A DNA stretch of 45,178 bases. Origin: a bacterium (GTDB lineage: Bacteria > Electryoneota > Tariuqbacteria > Tariuqbacterales > JADHWD01). Position 1 is the stretch's first letter, and the number at the start of each line of letters is the position of its first letter. Position numbers and translations under genes: made by a program. A model generated the notes under the pieces. The model saw only the letters and a list, made by a program, of their open reading frames with translations. It made no database searches and was not told where the DNA came from. Below, one piece after another: positions 8,958-18,384 of this stretch. The stretch covers positions 1-45,178 of the forward strand of contig JADHWD010000002.1 in the NCBI GenBank assembly GCA_016783645.1, given 5' to 3'.

Positions 8958-9093
8958 TTAAGCGCTTAAATAAGCGGAATTGATTGTTTTTAAGGGCGAA
9001 GCAATTATTTTTAAGTGATTAATATTTTTATTGTTAACTAAAATTGCTTCGCCCCTACATTCCGTGAAAATAAGTCTTAGTTAAGCACTTATG
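8958..9093. repeat. Palindromic MITE-like element, copy A
   Basis: Ends TTAAGCGCTTAA (8958-8969) and TTAAGCACTTATG (9081-9093); inner stem GGGCGAAGCAATT (8994-9006) / AATTGCTTCGCCC (9042-9054). Confidence 0.75.
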
Positions 9094-9101
9094 CCCTTAG
9101 T

Positions 9102-9168
9102 CCCCCTTTAAAAAAGGGGGAAACCTAACCCCCCCTTTACTAAAGGGGGGCAGGGGGGATTATTTAAT
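9102..9168. repeat. C/G-tract inverted repeat (CCCCCTTTAAAAAAGGGGG ... AGGGGGGCAGGGGGGATT)
   Basis: Related to the element inside the CDS at 42336-42510. Confidence 0.65.
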
Positions 9169-9215
9169 GATTATAATTAATGTCGCTCATTATAATATCG
9201 CAAATTTAACCTGTT

Positions 9216-9287
9216 CTGGCAGGTCTTGCTCGCCGCAGGCGGGTGTGACCTGCCAGCATTAACCGGTTTCGGATAAACCGGCCTGCT
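9216..9287 (+). repeat. Two-hairpin module (CTGGCAGGTC hairpin + CCGGTTTC hairpin)
   Basis: CTGGCAGGTC 9216-9225 / GACCTGCCAG 9247-9256, followed by ACCGGTTTCGGATAAACCGG. Confidence 0.8.
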
Positions 9288-9351
9288 ATTCTGTATATAA
9301 CTAACAGCTAACAGCTGACAACTGATAGCTATTTCAAGAGAAGGATACTTA

Positions 9352-10836
9352 TTGAAGCTCAGCAATGTTCTTTCCGGTGTGGAAGTATTGGAGACTTCCG
9401 GATTCACCGATGACATAGAGATAACCGGATTAGCCTATGATTCCCGGCGGATTCAACCCGGTGATTTATTCTTCGCTGTAAAAGGATACAAGACTGACGG
9501 TCATAAATATATCGATGACGCCTTAAAAAAGGGCTGCGCCGCAGTGGTTCAGGAGGATAAATGGAATGACAGAGCTGAAGGATACCGTGTCAGAACCGCT
9601 GACTGCCGAACCGCAATGGCGCTGTCCGCATGTAATTTTTACCATCATCCTTCAAAAGATTTACTGTTATGTGGAATAACCGGCACTGACGGGAAGACTT
9701 CCGCCTGCCACATTCTCCGGCATATACTTAATCACCGCGGAAAAACGGGGATTATAGGCACGGTGGGAAATATATTTGAAAATCGAATATCCAAAGCTGT
9801 CCGCACCACTCCCGAAGCGGTGGATATTAACCGCACTCTGCGTGAGATGGCGGATGAAGGAGCGGCGTCAGTGGTCATGGAAGTGTCGTCACATGCGTTA
9901 GCGCTTAAACGAGTCGAAGAACTCGATTTCGATATCGCGGTCTTCACCAACCTGGCGCATGATCATCTCGATTTTCATTCGGATATGGAGGATTATTTTC
10001 AAGCCAAACTACAATTATTTAAAAACTTGAAACCTGCGGCCTGCGCCGTTATTAATATTGATGATCCCTATGGGAAGCGTATCCTGAAAGATGTCCAAGC
10101 TAAAAAATACTGTTTCTCCATGCAGGATGAAGGCGCTGATTTATATTATGAAATTCTCGAAAGCGATATAATGGGGAATCTGATGCGGTACAGATTTTCC
10201 GGCAAGGAATTGACAATCAGAGTACCCTTAATCGGATTTCCGGGAGCTTCCAATAGCGCAGCGGCGGTTTCAGCCGCTCACTGCGCCGGATGTGAAGCGG
10301 AAGAAATTGTGAAAAAGTTAGTCTCTTTCTCCGGAGTGAAAGGGCGGTTTCAAAGAATTGACTGCGGCGGTTTCACAGCTTTCACTGATTATGCGCATAC
10401 GCCTCAGGCTTTGGAACGCTTACTGCAGACAGTTAAACCCTTAACCGCGGGAAAACTTCATTTAGTGTTCGGATGCGGCGGGGACAGGGATAAAGCGAAA
10501 AGACCTTTGATGGGCGCCGCCGCTGAAAAAGCCGCGGATATGGTGTATATCACCAGCGACAATCCCCGCAGTGAAAATCCCGCTGAAATCATTAATGAAA
10601 TCCTGAAGGGTATTAAAGAAAGAAACCGTGTGCTTACAATCCCAGATAGGAGAGATGCGATAATCGAAGCTATGAATCGGTGCGAAAAAGGTGATACCGT
10701 CATCATCGCAGGCAAAGGACATGAAGATTATCAGGAAATCAACGGCGTCTTTTATCACTTCGATGACTGCGAAATCATCGAAGAGTGGCTAGGTAGGTCG
10801 GGGGCTTGTCCCCCGACAAATTGTGCGGGGGGATAA
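9352..10836 (+). CDS. murE: UDP-N-acetylmuramoyl-L-alanyl-D-glutamate--2,6-diaminopimelate ligase MurE
   Basis: 494 aa; GITGTDGKTSACH, NLAHDHLDFHSDMEDYFQAKLQLF, DNPRSENP (meso-DAP type), GKGHEDYQ; TTG start. Confidence 0.96.
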   Translation: MKLSNVLSGVEVLETSGFTDDIEITGLAYDSRRIQPGDLFFAVKGYKTDGHKYIDDALKKGCAAVVQEDKWNDRAEGYRVRTADCRTAMALSACNFYHHPSKDLLLCGITGTDGKTSACHILRHILNHRGKTGIIGTVGNIFENRISKAVRTTPEAVDINRTLREMADEGAASVVMEVSSHALALKRVEELDFDIAVFTNLAHDHLDFHSDMEDYFQAKLQLFKNLKPAACAVINIDDPYGKRILKDVQAKKYCFSMQDEGADLYYEILESDIMGNLMRYRFSGKELTIRVPLIGFPGASNSAAAVSAAHCAGCEAEEIVKKLVSFSGVKGRFQRIDCGGFTAFTDYAHTPQALERLLQTVKPLTAGKLHLVFGCGGDRDKAKRPLMGAAAEKAADMVYITSDNPRSENPAEIINEILKGIKERNRVLTIPDRRDAIIEAMNRCEKGDTVIIAGKGHEDYQEINGVFYHFDDCEIIEEWLGRSGACPPTNCAGG

Positions 10837-10850
10837 ACCCCCCGCCTACC
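10792..10850 (+). repeat. 59-bp double-hairpin element GGTAGG...CCTACC, copy 1 (overlaps 3' end of murE)
   Basis: ggtaggtcgggggcttgtcccccgacaaattgtgcggggggataaaccccccgcctacc; reverse-complement copy at 15601-15659. Confidence 0.88.
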
Positions 10851-10922
10851 ATAACAATTATATTAGGACACCACCATAAAATCGAATAAAATATTTTCAA
10901 CATATAGACTCAAGGAAGACTC

Positions 10923-11150
10923 ATGACCAATGAAAAACCCTGCGGACATACCGCAGGAAAGTTCATAGGGGTGCAATATAATCCCCTCCGTAACGAGTAC
11001 ATATCTCTATTCAACTGCACAATCTGTAAGACCACCTTTTCCGTTCCCATCAGTGTAAATTCCAATTTGGAAAATCCATTTGAGGAGGCGGATTTTGAGC
11101 GGATTCCCGAATTCATGATAACAGAATCAGCGTTGAGGTTCGGCGCGTGA
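10923..11150 (+). CDS. Small putative zinc-ribbon-like protein of unknown function encoded inside the dcw cluster
   Basis: 75 aa; CGH...C-x2-C (FNCTICKTTF); RBS-like AAGGAAG before ATG; stop overlaps the murF GTG start (GTGA). Confidence 0.7.
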   Translation: MTNEKPCGHTAGKFIGVQYNPLRNEYISLFNCTICKTTFSVPISVNSNLENPFEEADFERIPEFMITESALRFGA

Positions 11151-12502
11151 AAATCGGAGAAGCGGCGCGCGAATTGGGCTGGGAACTCCGCAGTGTCAAT
11201 CCTACGATGGAAATTCCCGCATTCTCCAACGACAGCCGTAATATATCCCCGGGCGAAATCTTCTGGGGACTTAAAGGGACAAGAGACGGCTGTGAATTCG
11301 CCGGAGACGCGCTTGAAAAAAGAGCCGGAGCGGTGGTCGTGAACCGCAGATGGGCGGATAAACTGCCTTCAGGCAGTCCCATCATCGTAGTATCCAATAT
11401 TGAAAAAGCCCTGGCGGCTTACGGAAGTCTCGCCCGCAGTAAATTCAAGGGCAAAGTATTCGCATTGACCGGAAGCTGTGGAAAGACCACCGTTAAAGAA
11501 CTGTTATATCAAGTTTTATCCAAAAAATACCGGGTAATCCGCAGTCAGGCAAGCTACAATAATCATATCGGAGTCCCTTTCACACTTAATTTATTGAATG
11601 ATAAGTTGGAAATAGCTGTAATTGAGATGGGCGCGAATCATCCGGGCGAAATCGCCGAATTATGCGAAATCGCCCGCCCTTCAGCCGGATTAATAACGAT
11701 GGTGGGCAGGGCGCATATGGCGGGGTTCACCACTCTCAAAGGAGTAGCGGAGGCTAAAGGCGAGCTGTTCCGGGGATTAATAGGACCGAAACTGGGATTT
11801 GTCAATTTCGATGACGCATATATAGTAGGCCAATCGGATATCCTGCCGCATCGTCTTGGCTATGGTTTCGGCCTTCCGCCGGCGGGGAAAGGATTCGCCC
11901 GGCTGTACCGCGCAGCGGAGACTTCCGATGGATTCAATCTGTTAAATAATGATTATAAATTCCCGTTCCCGCCTTTTATGATGATTCACGCCGTATCCGC
12001 CGCCGCTGTCGGGCATTTCTGGGGTGTGGAAACCGAAAATATCGCCGATGCGCTCGCCAAATTCGAAGGCTTGCCCGGCAGAATGCGCCGTATTGTAAAG
12101 GAAGGGATTATAATCTACGATGACACCTACAACTCCAATCCTTCGTCTCTTAAAGCGGCTCTACAGTATATTTCAGGTTTAAAAGCCGGCCGGAAAATCG
12201 CCGCGCTGGGAGATATGCGGGAGTTGGGAAATTACGAAGAGATGGAACATAAAGCGGCGGTCAAGCTGTTACAAGAGTTAGATTTCGATAAATGGTTCAC
12301 CTGCGGTGAAGCGTTCTCAAAAATCGAAGGCGCCTGTTATTGTTCCGATAAAGATGAGATGACGCACGAGATAGTTAAATATCTGCGGGAGGGGGATATA
12401 GTTCTCTTCAAGGGTTCGAGGGCAAACCGGATAGAACATGTCATGAATGAAGTGTTGAAGATGATAAATCCTAATGCGCCGGCGGCGCGCAACGAGACAT
12501 GA
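11147..12502 (+). CDS. murF: UDP-N-acetylmuramoyl-tripeptide--D-alanyl-D-alanine ligase MurF
   Basis: 451 aa; ALTGSCGKTTVKELL, ASYNNHIGVPFTLL, EMGANHPGEIAELCEIARP, YDDTYNSNPSSLKAAL. Confidence 0.96.
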   Translation: MKIGEAARELGWELRSVNPTMEIPAFSNDSRNISPGEIFWGLKGTRDGCEFAGDALEKRAGAVVVNRRWADKLPSGSPIIVVSNIEKALAAYGSLARSKFKGKVFALTGSCGKTTVKELLYQVLSKKYRVIRSQASYNNHIGVPFTLNLLNDKLEIAVIEMGANHPGEIAELCEIARPSAGLITMVGRAHMAGFTTLKGVAEAKGELFRGLIGPKLGFVNFDDAYIVGQSDILPHRLGYGFGLPPAGKGFARLYRAAETSDGFNLLNNDYKFPFPPFMMIHAVSAAAVGHFWGVETENIADALAKFEGLPGRMRRIVKEGIIIYDDTYNSNPSSLKAALQYISGLKAGRKIAALGDMRELGNYEEMEHKAAVKLLQELDFDKWFTCGEAFSKIEGACYCSDKDEMTHEIVKYLREGDIVLFKGSRANRIEHVMNEVLKMINPNAPAARNET

Positions 12503-12592
12503 AATAGTCTCTAGGGCGACCGCAAGGGTCGCCCCTACAATATTGGATATATATTTGTAGGGGCAGACCAATGTGTCTGCCCTTCATTCAAT
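12472..12592 (+). repeat. Composite intergenic repeat at the murF 3' end
   Basis: TGCGCCGGCGGCGCGCAACGAGACATGAAATAG + GGGCGACC-GCAAG-GGTCGCCCCTACA + GTAGGGGCAGACCAATGTGTCTGCCC. Confidence 0.75.
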
Positions 12593-12670
12593 AACATCAT
12601 ATCCCCAACAGGTTACGGGCTTAGCCCTTGAAACCTGCCGGGAACACAATATCGGACAAGGAAGTTCCTA

Positions 12671-13789
12671 TTGTTTTATCACCTTCTATATCCCTTGAAA
12701 GAATATATTTCCGGATTAAATATCCTGAGATATATCACCTTCAGGGCGGGATTTGCGGCTTTAGCGGCGCTGTTATTCAGCTTCATTATCGGTCCCCGGA
12801 TAATCAGATTCTTGAAAAACCATCAATTCGGTGAAGAGATCCGTTCCGATGGTCCCGCCACACACCAAAAGAAAGCCGGAACCCCGACTATGGGAGGATT
12901 GATAATAATCGCTGCCACAGTTATACCTACTTTATTATTCGCCAAACTTGACAATCTGTATGTATGGCTGACTCTGTTGGCGCTGTTATGGATGGGCGCT
13001 GTCGGATTCGCCGATGATTATCTCAAAGTGCGGATGAAAAAGAAAAAGGGATTAATCGCTAAGTACAAACTTGCCGGGCAGGTATTACTGGGGCTGATAG
13101 CGGGAGGGATTATTGTTCTTTTCGCCGAGGATTTATCGCCCAATTTCGCCCGCTATATCAATGCCACCACCATGCCGTTTTTGAAGGATACACTGATCGA
13201 TTTTGGATTATTTTATATTCCGATGATTATTTTTGTCTTGACCGCCACTTCCAACGGTGTGAACTTAAGCGACGGGCTCGACGGATTAGCGATTGGATTA
13301 GTGGGGATCATCACCGTAGCTTTAGCGGTAATGTGCTATATCACGGGAAATGTGCAGTATAGCGATTATCTTAATATCATCTACCTCCATGGTTCCGGTG
13401 AGTTGACCGTGTTTGCGGCGGCGCTTCTGGGTGCGGCTTTGGGATTTTTGTGGTACAATACCTATCCCGCCGAAGTGTTCATGGGGGACACCGGCAGTCT
13501 GGCTATCGGCAGCGCTTTAGGAATGATGTTCATCCTAATAAAGAAGGAACTTTTACTCATAATCATCGGCGGCGTATTCGCGGCGGAAGCAGCTTCCGTG
13601 CTCATTCAGACCACTTATTTCAAATACACGCGCAAAAAATTCGGCGAAGGCAGGCGGATATTCCTCATGACGCCTCTGCACCATCATTTTGAATTACTGG
13701 GATGGCCCGAAAGCAGGGTTGTTGTCAGATTCTGGATTGTTGAAATACTTTTAGTGCTAATCAGCCTGACGACATTCAAGATAAGATGA
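12671..13789 (+). CDS. mraY: Phospho-N-acetylmuramoyl-pentapeptide-transferase MraY
   Basis: 372 aa; THQKKAGTPTMGGLIII, GFADDYLKVR, NLSDGLDGLA, FMGDTGSLAIG, MTPLHHHFELLGWPE; TTG start after AAGGAAG. Confidence 0.97.
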   Translation: MFYHLLYPLKEYISGLNILRYITFRAGFAALAALLFSFIIGPRIIRFLKNHQFGEEIRSDGPATHQKKAGTPTMGGLIIIAATVIPTLLFAKLDNLYVWLTLLALLWMGAVGFADDYLKVRMKKKKGLIAKYKLAGQVLLGLIAGGIIVLFAEDLSPNFARYINATTMPFLKDTLIDFGLFYIPMIIFVLTATSNGVNLSDGLDGLAIGLVGIITVALAVMCYITGNVQYSDYLNIIYLHGSGELTVFAAALLGAALGFLWYNTYPAEVFMGDTGSLAIGSALGMMFILIKKELLLIIIGGVFAAEAASVLIQTTYFKYTRKKFGEGRRIFLMTPLHHHFELLGWPESRVVVRFWIVEILLVLISLTTFKIR

Positions 13790-13812
13790 AGCAACGCATT
13801 AGAGAAACCCTC

Positions 13813-13922
13813 ATGCCGGCAAGCCGGCGCAACGAAGCATGAAAATAGCCTCAAGGGCGGCCGCAAGGGCCGCCCCTACATTCCCGGATGTAATTGTGGT
13901 GTCATGCGTCCCCGCATGACAC
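13813..13922 (+). repeat. Composite intergenic repeat downstream of mraY
   Basis: CATGCCGGCAAGCCGGCGCAACGAAGCATGAAAATAG + GGGCGGCC-GCAAG-GGCCGCCCCTACA + GTGTCATGCG-TCCC-CGCATGACAC. Confidence 0.8.
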
Positions 13923-14049
13923 TAAGGTATTGTTATTATTATATATGATATCTACTATAGAGAGTCGACACCACGTTGAATTGAATCCTAAACCCTATTT
14001 TTAAAGTAAATATCTGAAAAATCTTGATAACATACGAACTGCGGTCGTC

Positions 14050-15357
14050 ATGGGTATGGGCCGATCCGGCTCTGCGGTCAGCCGCCTATTGAACCGTCAC
14101 GGCATCAATGTTATCGGTGTAGATGATGCGCCAGCCGATAGACTTAAGACACCTGTTGAAGAACTAATATCTCAGGGTGTGATGATCCATGCTCCCATAG
14201 ACATATCATTCCCGCTCGATGATGCTGATTTACTGATAGTATCTCCCGGCGTTTCCTTGGATCATTGGCTGGTCAGAAAGGCTCAATCGAAAGGTATAAA
14301 AGTCATCGGCGAATTGGAAACCGCCTCTTACTTTTTTTCCGGCAAAATAATAGCGGTCACCGGTACAAATGGCAAGAGCACCACTACGGCTTTGACAGGG
14401 CATATACTGAAAACAGCGGGTGTGGCATGTTCGGCGGCGGGCAATATAGGATTACCCTTTTCGGAAGTGGCGGATGAGCGGTTTGAGGCGGCGGTTATTG
14501 AAGTGTCGAGCTACCAGCTGGAGACAATCGATACTTTTCATCCCCATGTGGCAGTCTGGCTCAACCTTACACCCGATCATCTTGGCAGGCATGGGAGCAT
14601 GACGAACTATGCCAGCATGAAAGCCCGCATATTTTCCAATCAGAACGCTCAGGATTGGCTTGTATATAACGCCTCCGATAAGATAACGGCAGAATACTGC
14701 TCCCGCGCCGTATCGCGCCTGCTCCCATTCGATATATCCGGCGCCAGCGGAGCGGTATTGCGTGATAAAATAATCACTATTATGTCCGGCAGCGGAGAAT
14801 CCGAAGAAATACTGCCGGCGGATGAGATGTTAATAAAGGGCCGTCATAATATTGAAAACGCCTTAGCCGCTTCTGCGGCAGGCTGGGCCTACGGAATATC
14901 AGCGAAATCAATCGCTGAAGGATTGAAAACTTTCAAAGGACTGGAACACCGTCAGGAATTTGTGCGGGAGTATCATGGTGTAAGGTTCTGCAACGACTCA
15001 AAAGCCACCAATGTGGCATCCGGGATCACGGCTTTGCAAAGTATCGATGCTCCCATAATATTAATCGCCGGCGGACGAGGCAAAGGTGATAGTTTCGCAG
15101 ATGCATCGGATTTAATCAGCAAGAAAGTAAGATTAATAATCGCCATTGGCGAGACCGCAGAGCAGATTGAAAATGAATTATCATCGATCACAATAGTCAA
15201 AAGAGCGTCGGATATGAAAGAAGCGGTGAACACCGCCCTCGCTAACGCTGTGAGCGGAGATAATGTTCTGCTGTCACCCATGTGCGCATCTTTCGATATG
15301 TACGATGATTTTGAACACCGGGGGAGAGTATTTAAAGAATTGGTCAATGATTTATAA
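14050..15357 (+). CDS. murD: UDP-N-acetylmuramoylalanine--D-glutamate ligase MurD (true start probably upstream, about 14014)
   Basis: GKIIAVTGTNGKSTTTALTGH, NLTPDHLGRHGSM, NDSKATNVASGITAL; in-frame codons before the ATG read LKNLDNIRTAVV. Confidence 0.94.
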   Translation: MGMGRSGSAVSRLLNRHGINVIGVDDAPADRLKTPVEELISQGVMIHAPIDISFPLDDADLLIVSPGVSLDHWLVRKAQSKGIKVIGELETASYFFSGKIIAVTGTNGKSTTTALTGHILKTAGVACSAAGNIGLPFSEVADERFEAAVIEVSSYQLETIDTFHPHVAVWLNLTPDHLGRHGSMTNYASMKARIFSNQNAQDWLVYNASDKITAEYCSRAVSRLLPFDISGASGAVLRDKIITIMSGSGESEEILPADEMLIKGRHNIENALAASAAGWAYGISAKSIAEGLKTFKGLEHRQEFVREYHGVRFCNDSKATNVASGITALQSIDAPIILIAGGRGKGDSFADASDLISKKVRLIIAIGETAEQIENELSSITIVKRASDMKEAVNTALANAVSGDNVLLSPMCASFDMYDDFEHRGRVFKELVNDL

Positions 15358-15600
15358 CAGAATTTCGTCTTTCTTGAGCCTTGAGTACAGAGTCCTGACA
15401 GTGTGCCCGATAATAGCAAATGTCATTCCGAAACGGCAAAGGCTATTCGGAAACCATAGTTATTTAATAACTTAAATTAAATATGATTGTTCATCCGCTT
15501 TACAGCGGATTCAGGAGAACAGACTTTAGTCTGTTCATAAAAGTTAAAGGTAATGATATTTAAGATTAGTTCCAATATTGTATTTATTTGAGGTCTTCTT

Positions 15601-15659
15601 GGTAGGCGGGGGGTTTATCCCCCCGTATAATTTGTTGGGGGACAAGCCCCCAACCTACC
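15601..15659 (-). repeat. 59-bp double-hairpin element GGTAGG...CCTACC, copy 2 (upstream of ftsW)
   Basis: Reverse complement ggtaggttgggggcttgtcccccaacaaattatacggggggataaaccccccgcctacc. Confidence 0.88.
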
Positions 15660-15757
15660 AAATTATAAGTTGAAAATTGAACTAATCTATCATATCAATA
15701 CAGTTAAACACTAAAATGTCGGACTAAAGTCCGACCTCCTGTTCATAGGAGATATTT

Positions 15758-16960
15758 TTGCCAGTCAGGAATTATTCAGACAGATTTAAGTCCGCCATGA
15801 AAGGGGTGGCGGACCCAATTTTAATCGCTGTGGTGATTATCCTAGTGACCGCCAGCTTGGTGATAATATTCACCGCCAGTTCTGCACGCGCTTATGAACT
15901 TAAGAACAACAGCGCATATTATCTCTATCTGCAGTTTATCAGGGTGATAATCGGAGTTGTGTTTCTGCTAATTTTAAGCCGTTTGAATTATCGTAAGTTG
16001 AAATATGCGGGACATTTACTGCTCATCGTATCTCTCGCCGCTTTAATCTACATCCTTATTCCCGGCGCGGTGGAGGAGGTCAAAGGCGCCCGCAGGGCTA
16101 TTATAATCTTTGGTATCAGCTTCCGCCCTTCTGAACTGGCAAGATTCGCTGTGATTATATATCTCGCTTCATCGGTTTCATATTGGGGAGAGGAATTGGA
16201 TAATTGGGGCGGATATCTTAAAAGATTGATAATCATTCTGGGAATCGCAGGATTGATCATATTCCAGCCGGATTTATCCACCAGTATGATGTTCACTGCG
16301 ATTTCCCTGGCGGTTTTATATATCGGCGGCGCAAAGATGCGGCATCTCCTTTGCACAGGCTTTCTGCTTATTCCTGTTATATGGTATAAAATCGCTCATT
16401 CTCATTATCAATGGGACCGGATAATACAGTACCGGGACAGCCTTCTGCATCCGGAAAAAACGGGATATCAGGTCAAACAGTCATTGATAGGTTTGGGCGA
16501 CGGCGGTATCATCGGATTAGGATTGGGCGGCAGTAACCAAAAACAATTCTATCTCCCGGAGCCTTTCAGCGACTTCGTCTTCTCAATATTAGGCGAAGAA
16601 TTCGGTTTCCTCGGCACCAGCGCCGCAATCATTCTCTTTTTAGTGATAGCGTGGCGCGGTATAATAATCGCCCGAAACGCTCCTGACAAATTCGGTTTTA
16701 TACTTGCCGCCGGATTGACAACTTCAATAACGCTCTACGCGTTTGTCAACCTCTGTGTGGTGACCGGGATTCTGCCTGCCACCGGGCTGCCGCTTCCCTT
16801 CTTGTCTTACGGAGGATGCTCCCTGATCATAAATCTCGCTATGGTGGGGATTCTTCTCAATATCTCCCGCCAGCAGGGAGTGAAGATAAAGGACAGCCGT
16901 TATAAAAAACCTGCGGCTAAACCTAATAAAAACAGCGGGAAATACTTACTGCCAAAATAA
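15758..16960 (+). CDS. ftsW: Lipid II polymerase FtsW (SEDS family)
   Basis: 400 aa, multiple TM; FRPSELARFAVIIYLA, HPEKTGYQVKQSLIGLGDGGIIGLGLGGSNQK, LPEPFSDFVFSILGEEFGF, LPFLSYGGCSLIINLAMVGILLN. Confidence 0.95.
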   Translation: MPVRNYSDRFKSAMKGVADPILIAVVIILVTASLVIIFTASSARAYELKNNSAYYLYLQFIRVIIGVVFLLILSRLNYRKLKYAGHLLLIVSLAALIYILIPGAVEEVKGARRAIIIFGISFRPSELARFAVIIYLASSVSYWGEELDNWGGYLKRLIIILGIAGLIIFQPDLSTSMMFTAISLAVLYIGGAKMRHLLCTGFLLIPVIWYKIAHSHYQWDRIIQYRDSLLHPEKTGYQVKQSLIGLGDGGIIGLGLGGSNQKQFYLPEPFSDFVFSILGEEFGFLGTSAAIILFLVIAWRGIIIARNAPDKFGFILAAGLTTSITLYAFVNLCVVTGILPATGLPLPFLSYGGCSLIINLAMVGILLNISRQQGVKIKDSRYKKPAAKPNKNSGKYLLPK

Positions 16961-17087
16961 AACGGAATATTTATGTGCTGTCAACCCTCTGCGGTCGACA
17001 GCATTTCCTTAAAACACAAATAAATTGTGCCGGCTGCGGAGAGTCGACACCACATCTTTATTCTAATCGAAGCTTACAGGCAATTAG

Positions 17088-18188
17088 TTGAATAATATCC
17101 GCGTCCATATCGCCGGCGGCGGGACCGGCGGGCACTTATTCCCGGCGTTAGCGGTGGCGCAGGAACTAAGGAACAGAGGTGTCCGGGATATTGAATTTTT
17201 CGGTACGAGTTTCGGACCGGAAGCGAGGATAGTCCCCGCAAACGGATATAAACTAAACAGAATCTGGATAAAAGGATATCCCCGGAAACTGAAGCCGGAA
17301 GTTCTTCTTCTTCCATTGAAAATCAAGGTATCCATCATACAATGCCTGTCTGCCATGCTGAGATTCAAGCCGGATGTTTTGCTTGCCACCGGCGGATATG
17401 TATGCCTCCCGTTCATGCTGGCGGGGAAGATTTTAGGGAAACCTTTGATAATTCATGAACAGAACAGCCTGCCGGGAATCACCACCAGAATCGGAGCGCG
17501 ATGGGCGGATACTCTGTTTTACAGCTTCCCGCACAGCGCGAAACACTTCACTAAACACAAGGACTGCCGGTTAAGCGGGAATCCGGTCCGAAGCGGATTG
17601 GGAGAATTGAATAAGAGTGAAGCGCTAAATGAGTTAAGACTTGACAGCGGACGGAAAACTATTTTAGTTTTCGGCGGCAGTCAGGGCGCTAAAAGTATCA
17701 ATAATGCGGTTTCGGAAATAATTGATGATCTCACAACAAAATACAATCTGATATGGCAGACCGGGCGGGGAAACCGGCAGGAAATCAATCTGCCCCGCAA
17801 TGTGATAACGGCGGAGTTTTTCGATAATATAGGACTATTATATTCAGCGGCGGATTTAGCGGTATGCCGGTCCGGCGCGATGACTTTGGCTGAATTAGCC
17901 GCAGTGGGATTACCGGCAATTCTCATCCCCTTCCCTTACGCCGCTGAAGACCACCAGAGAATCAACGCTGAACCGATAGCCGAAGCGGGCGCGGCAAAAT
18001 TATTATTGGATAAAGAATTGAACGGCGCAATATTGCTTAATACTATACAAGAATTATTCAGCGATTCAGAAGCGGTTGAAAAAATGTCCCAAAAAATAAA
18101 GGAGTTTCATCATCCGGATGCCGCCGCATTGATTTCCGCGAGAATCATAGAAATAGCGGAGAGGAAAGATGCTCATTATCGGATATAG
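17088..18188 (+). CDS. murG: UDP-N-acetylglucosamine--N-acetylmuramyl-(pentapeptide) pyrophosphoryl-undecaprenol GlcNAc transferase MurG
   Basis: 366 aa; VHIAGGGTGGHLFPALAVAQEL, HEQNSLPGITTR, GGSQGAKSIN, CRSGAMTLAELAAVGLPAILIPFPYAAEDHQ. Confidence 0.96.
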   Translation: MNNIRVHIAGGGTGGHLFPALAVAQELRNRGVRDIEFFGTSFGPEARIVPANGYKLNRIWIKGYPRKLKPEVLLLPLKIKVSIIQCLSAMLRFKPDVLLATGGYVCLPFMLAGKILGKPLIIHEQNSLPGITTRIGARWADTLFYSFPHSAKHFTKHKDCRLSGNPVRSGLGELNKSEALNELRLDSGRKTILVFGGSQGAKSINNAVSEIIDDLTTKYNLIWQTGRGNRQEINLPRNVITAEFFDNIGLLYSAADLAVCRSGAMTLAELAAVGLPAILIPFPYAAEDHQRINAEPIAEAGAAKLLLDKELNGAILLNTIQELFSDSEAVEKMSQKIKEFHHPDAAALISARIIEIAERKDAHYRI

Positions 18189-18384
18189 AATTCATCGGAG
18201 TTGATTTAACCCCATTGCGCCGTCAACGCATAGCGGAGCAGGAAAATAGTAAGACCTCTTCAGAGTCGAGATCATACGACTTATTTGCATAGAAAACACC
18301 TAATCTTTATACTGAATTCAGTTTCATAACCGAGTAATCGGCTGTTATTGATATTATATACTTATATATATCGGAGGGTTTTCA

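Noticed and set aside
12628-12834. 68-aa + strand ORF overlapping the mraY start
   Set aside because: Lies out of frame with mraY and covers its conserved N-terminus; mraY with TTG 12671 is better supported.
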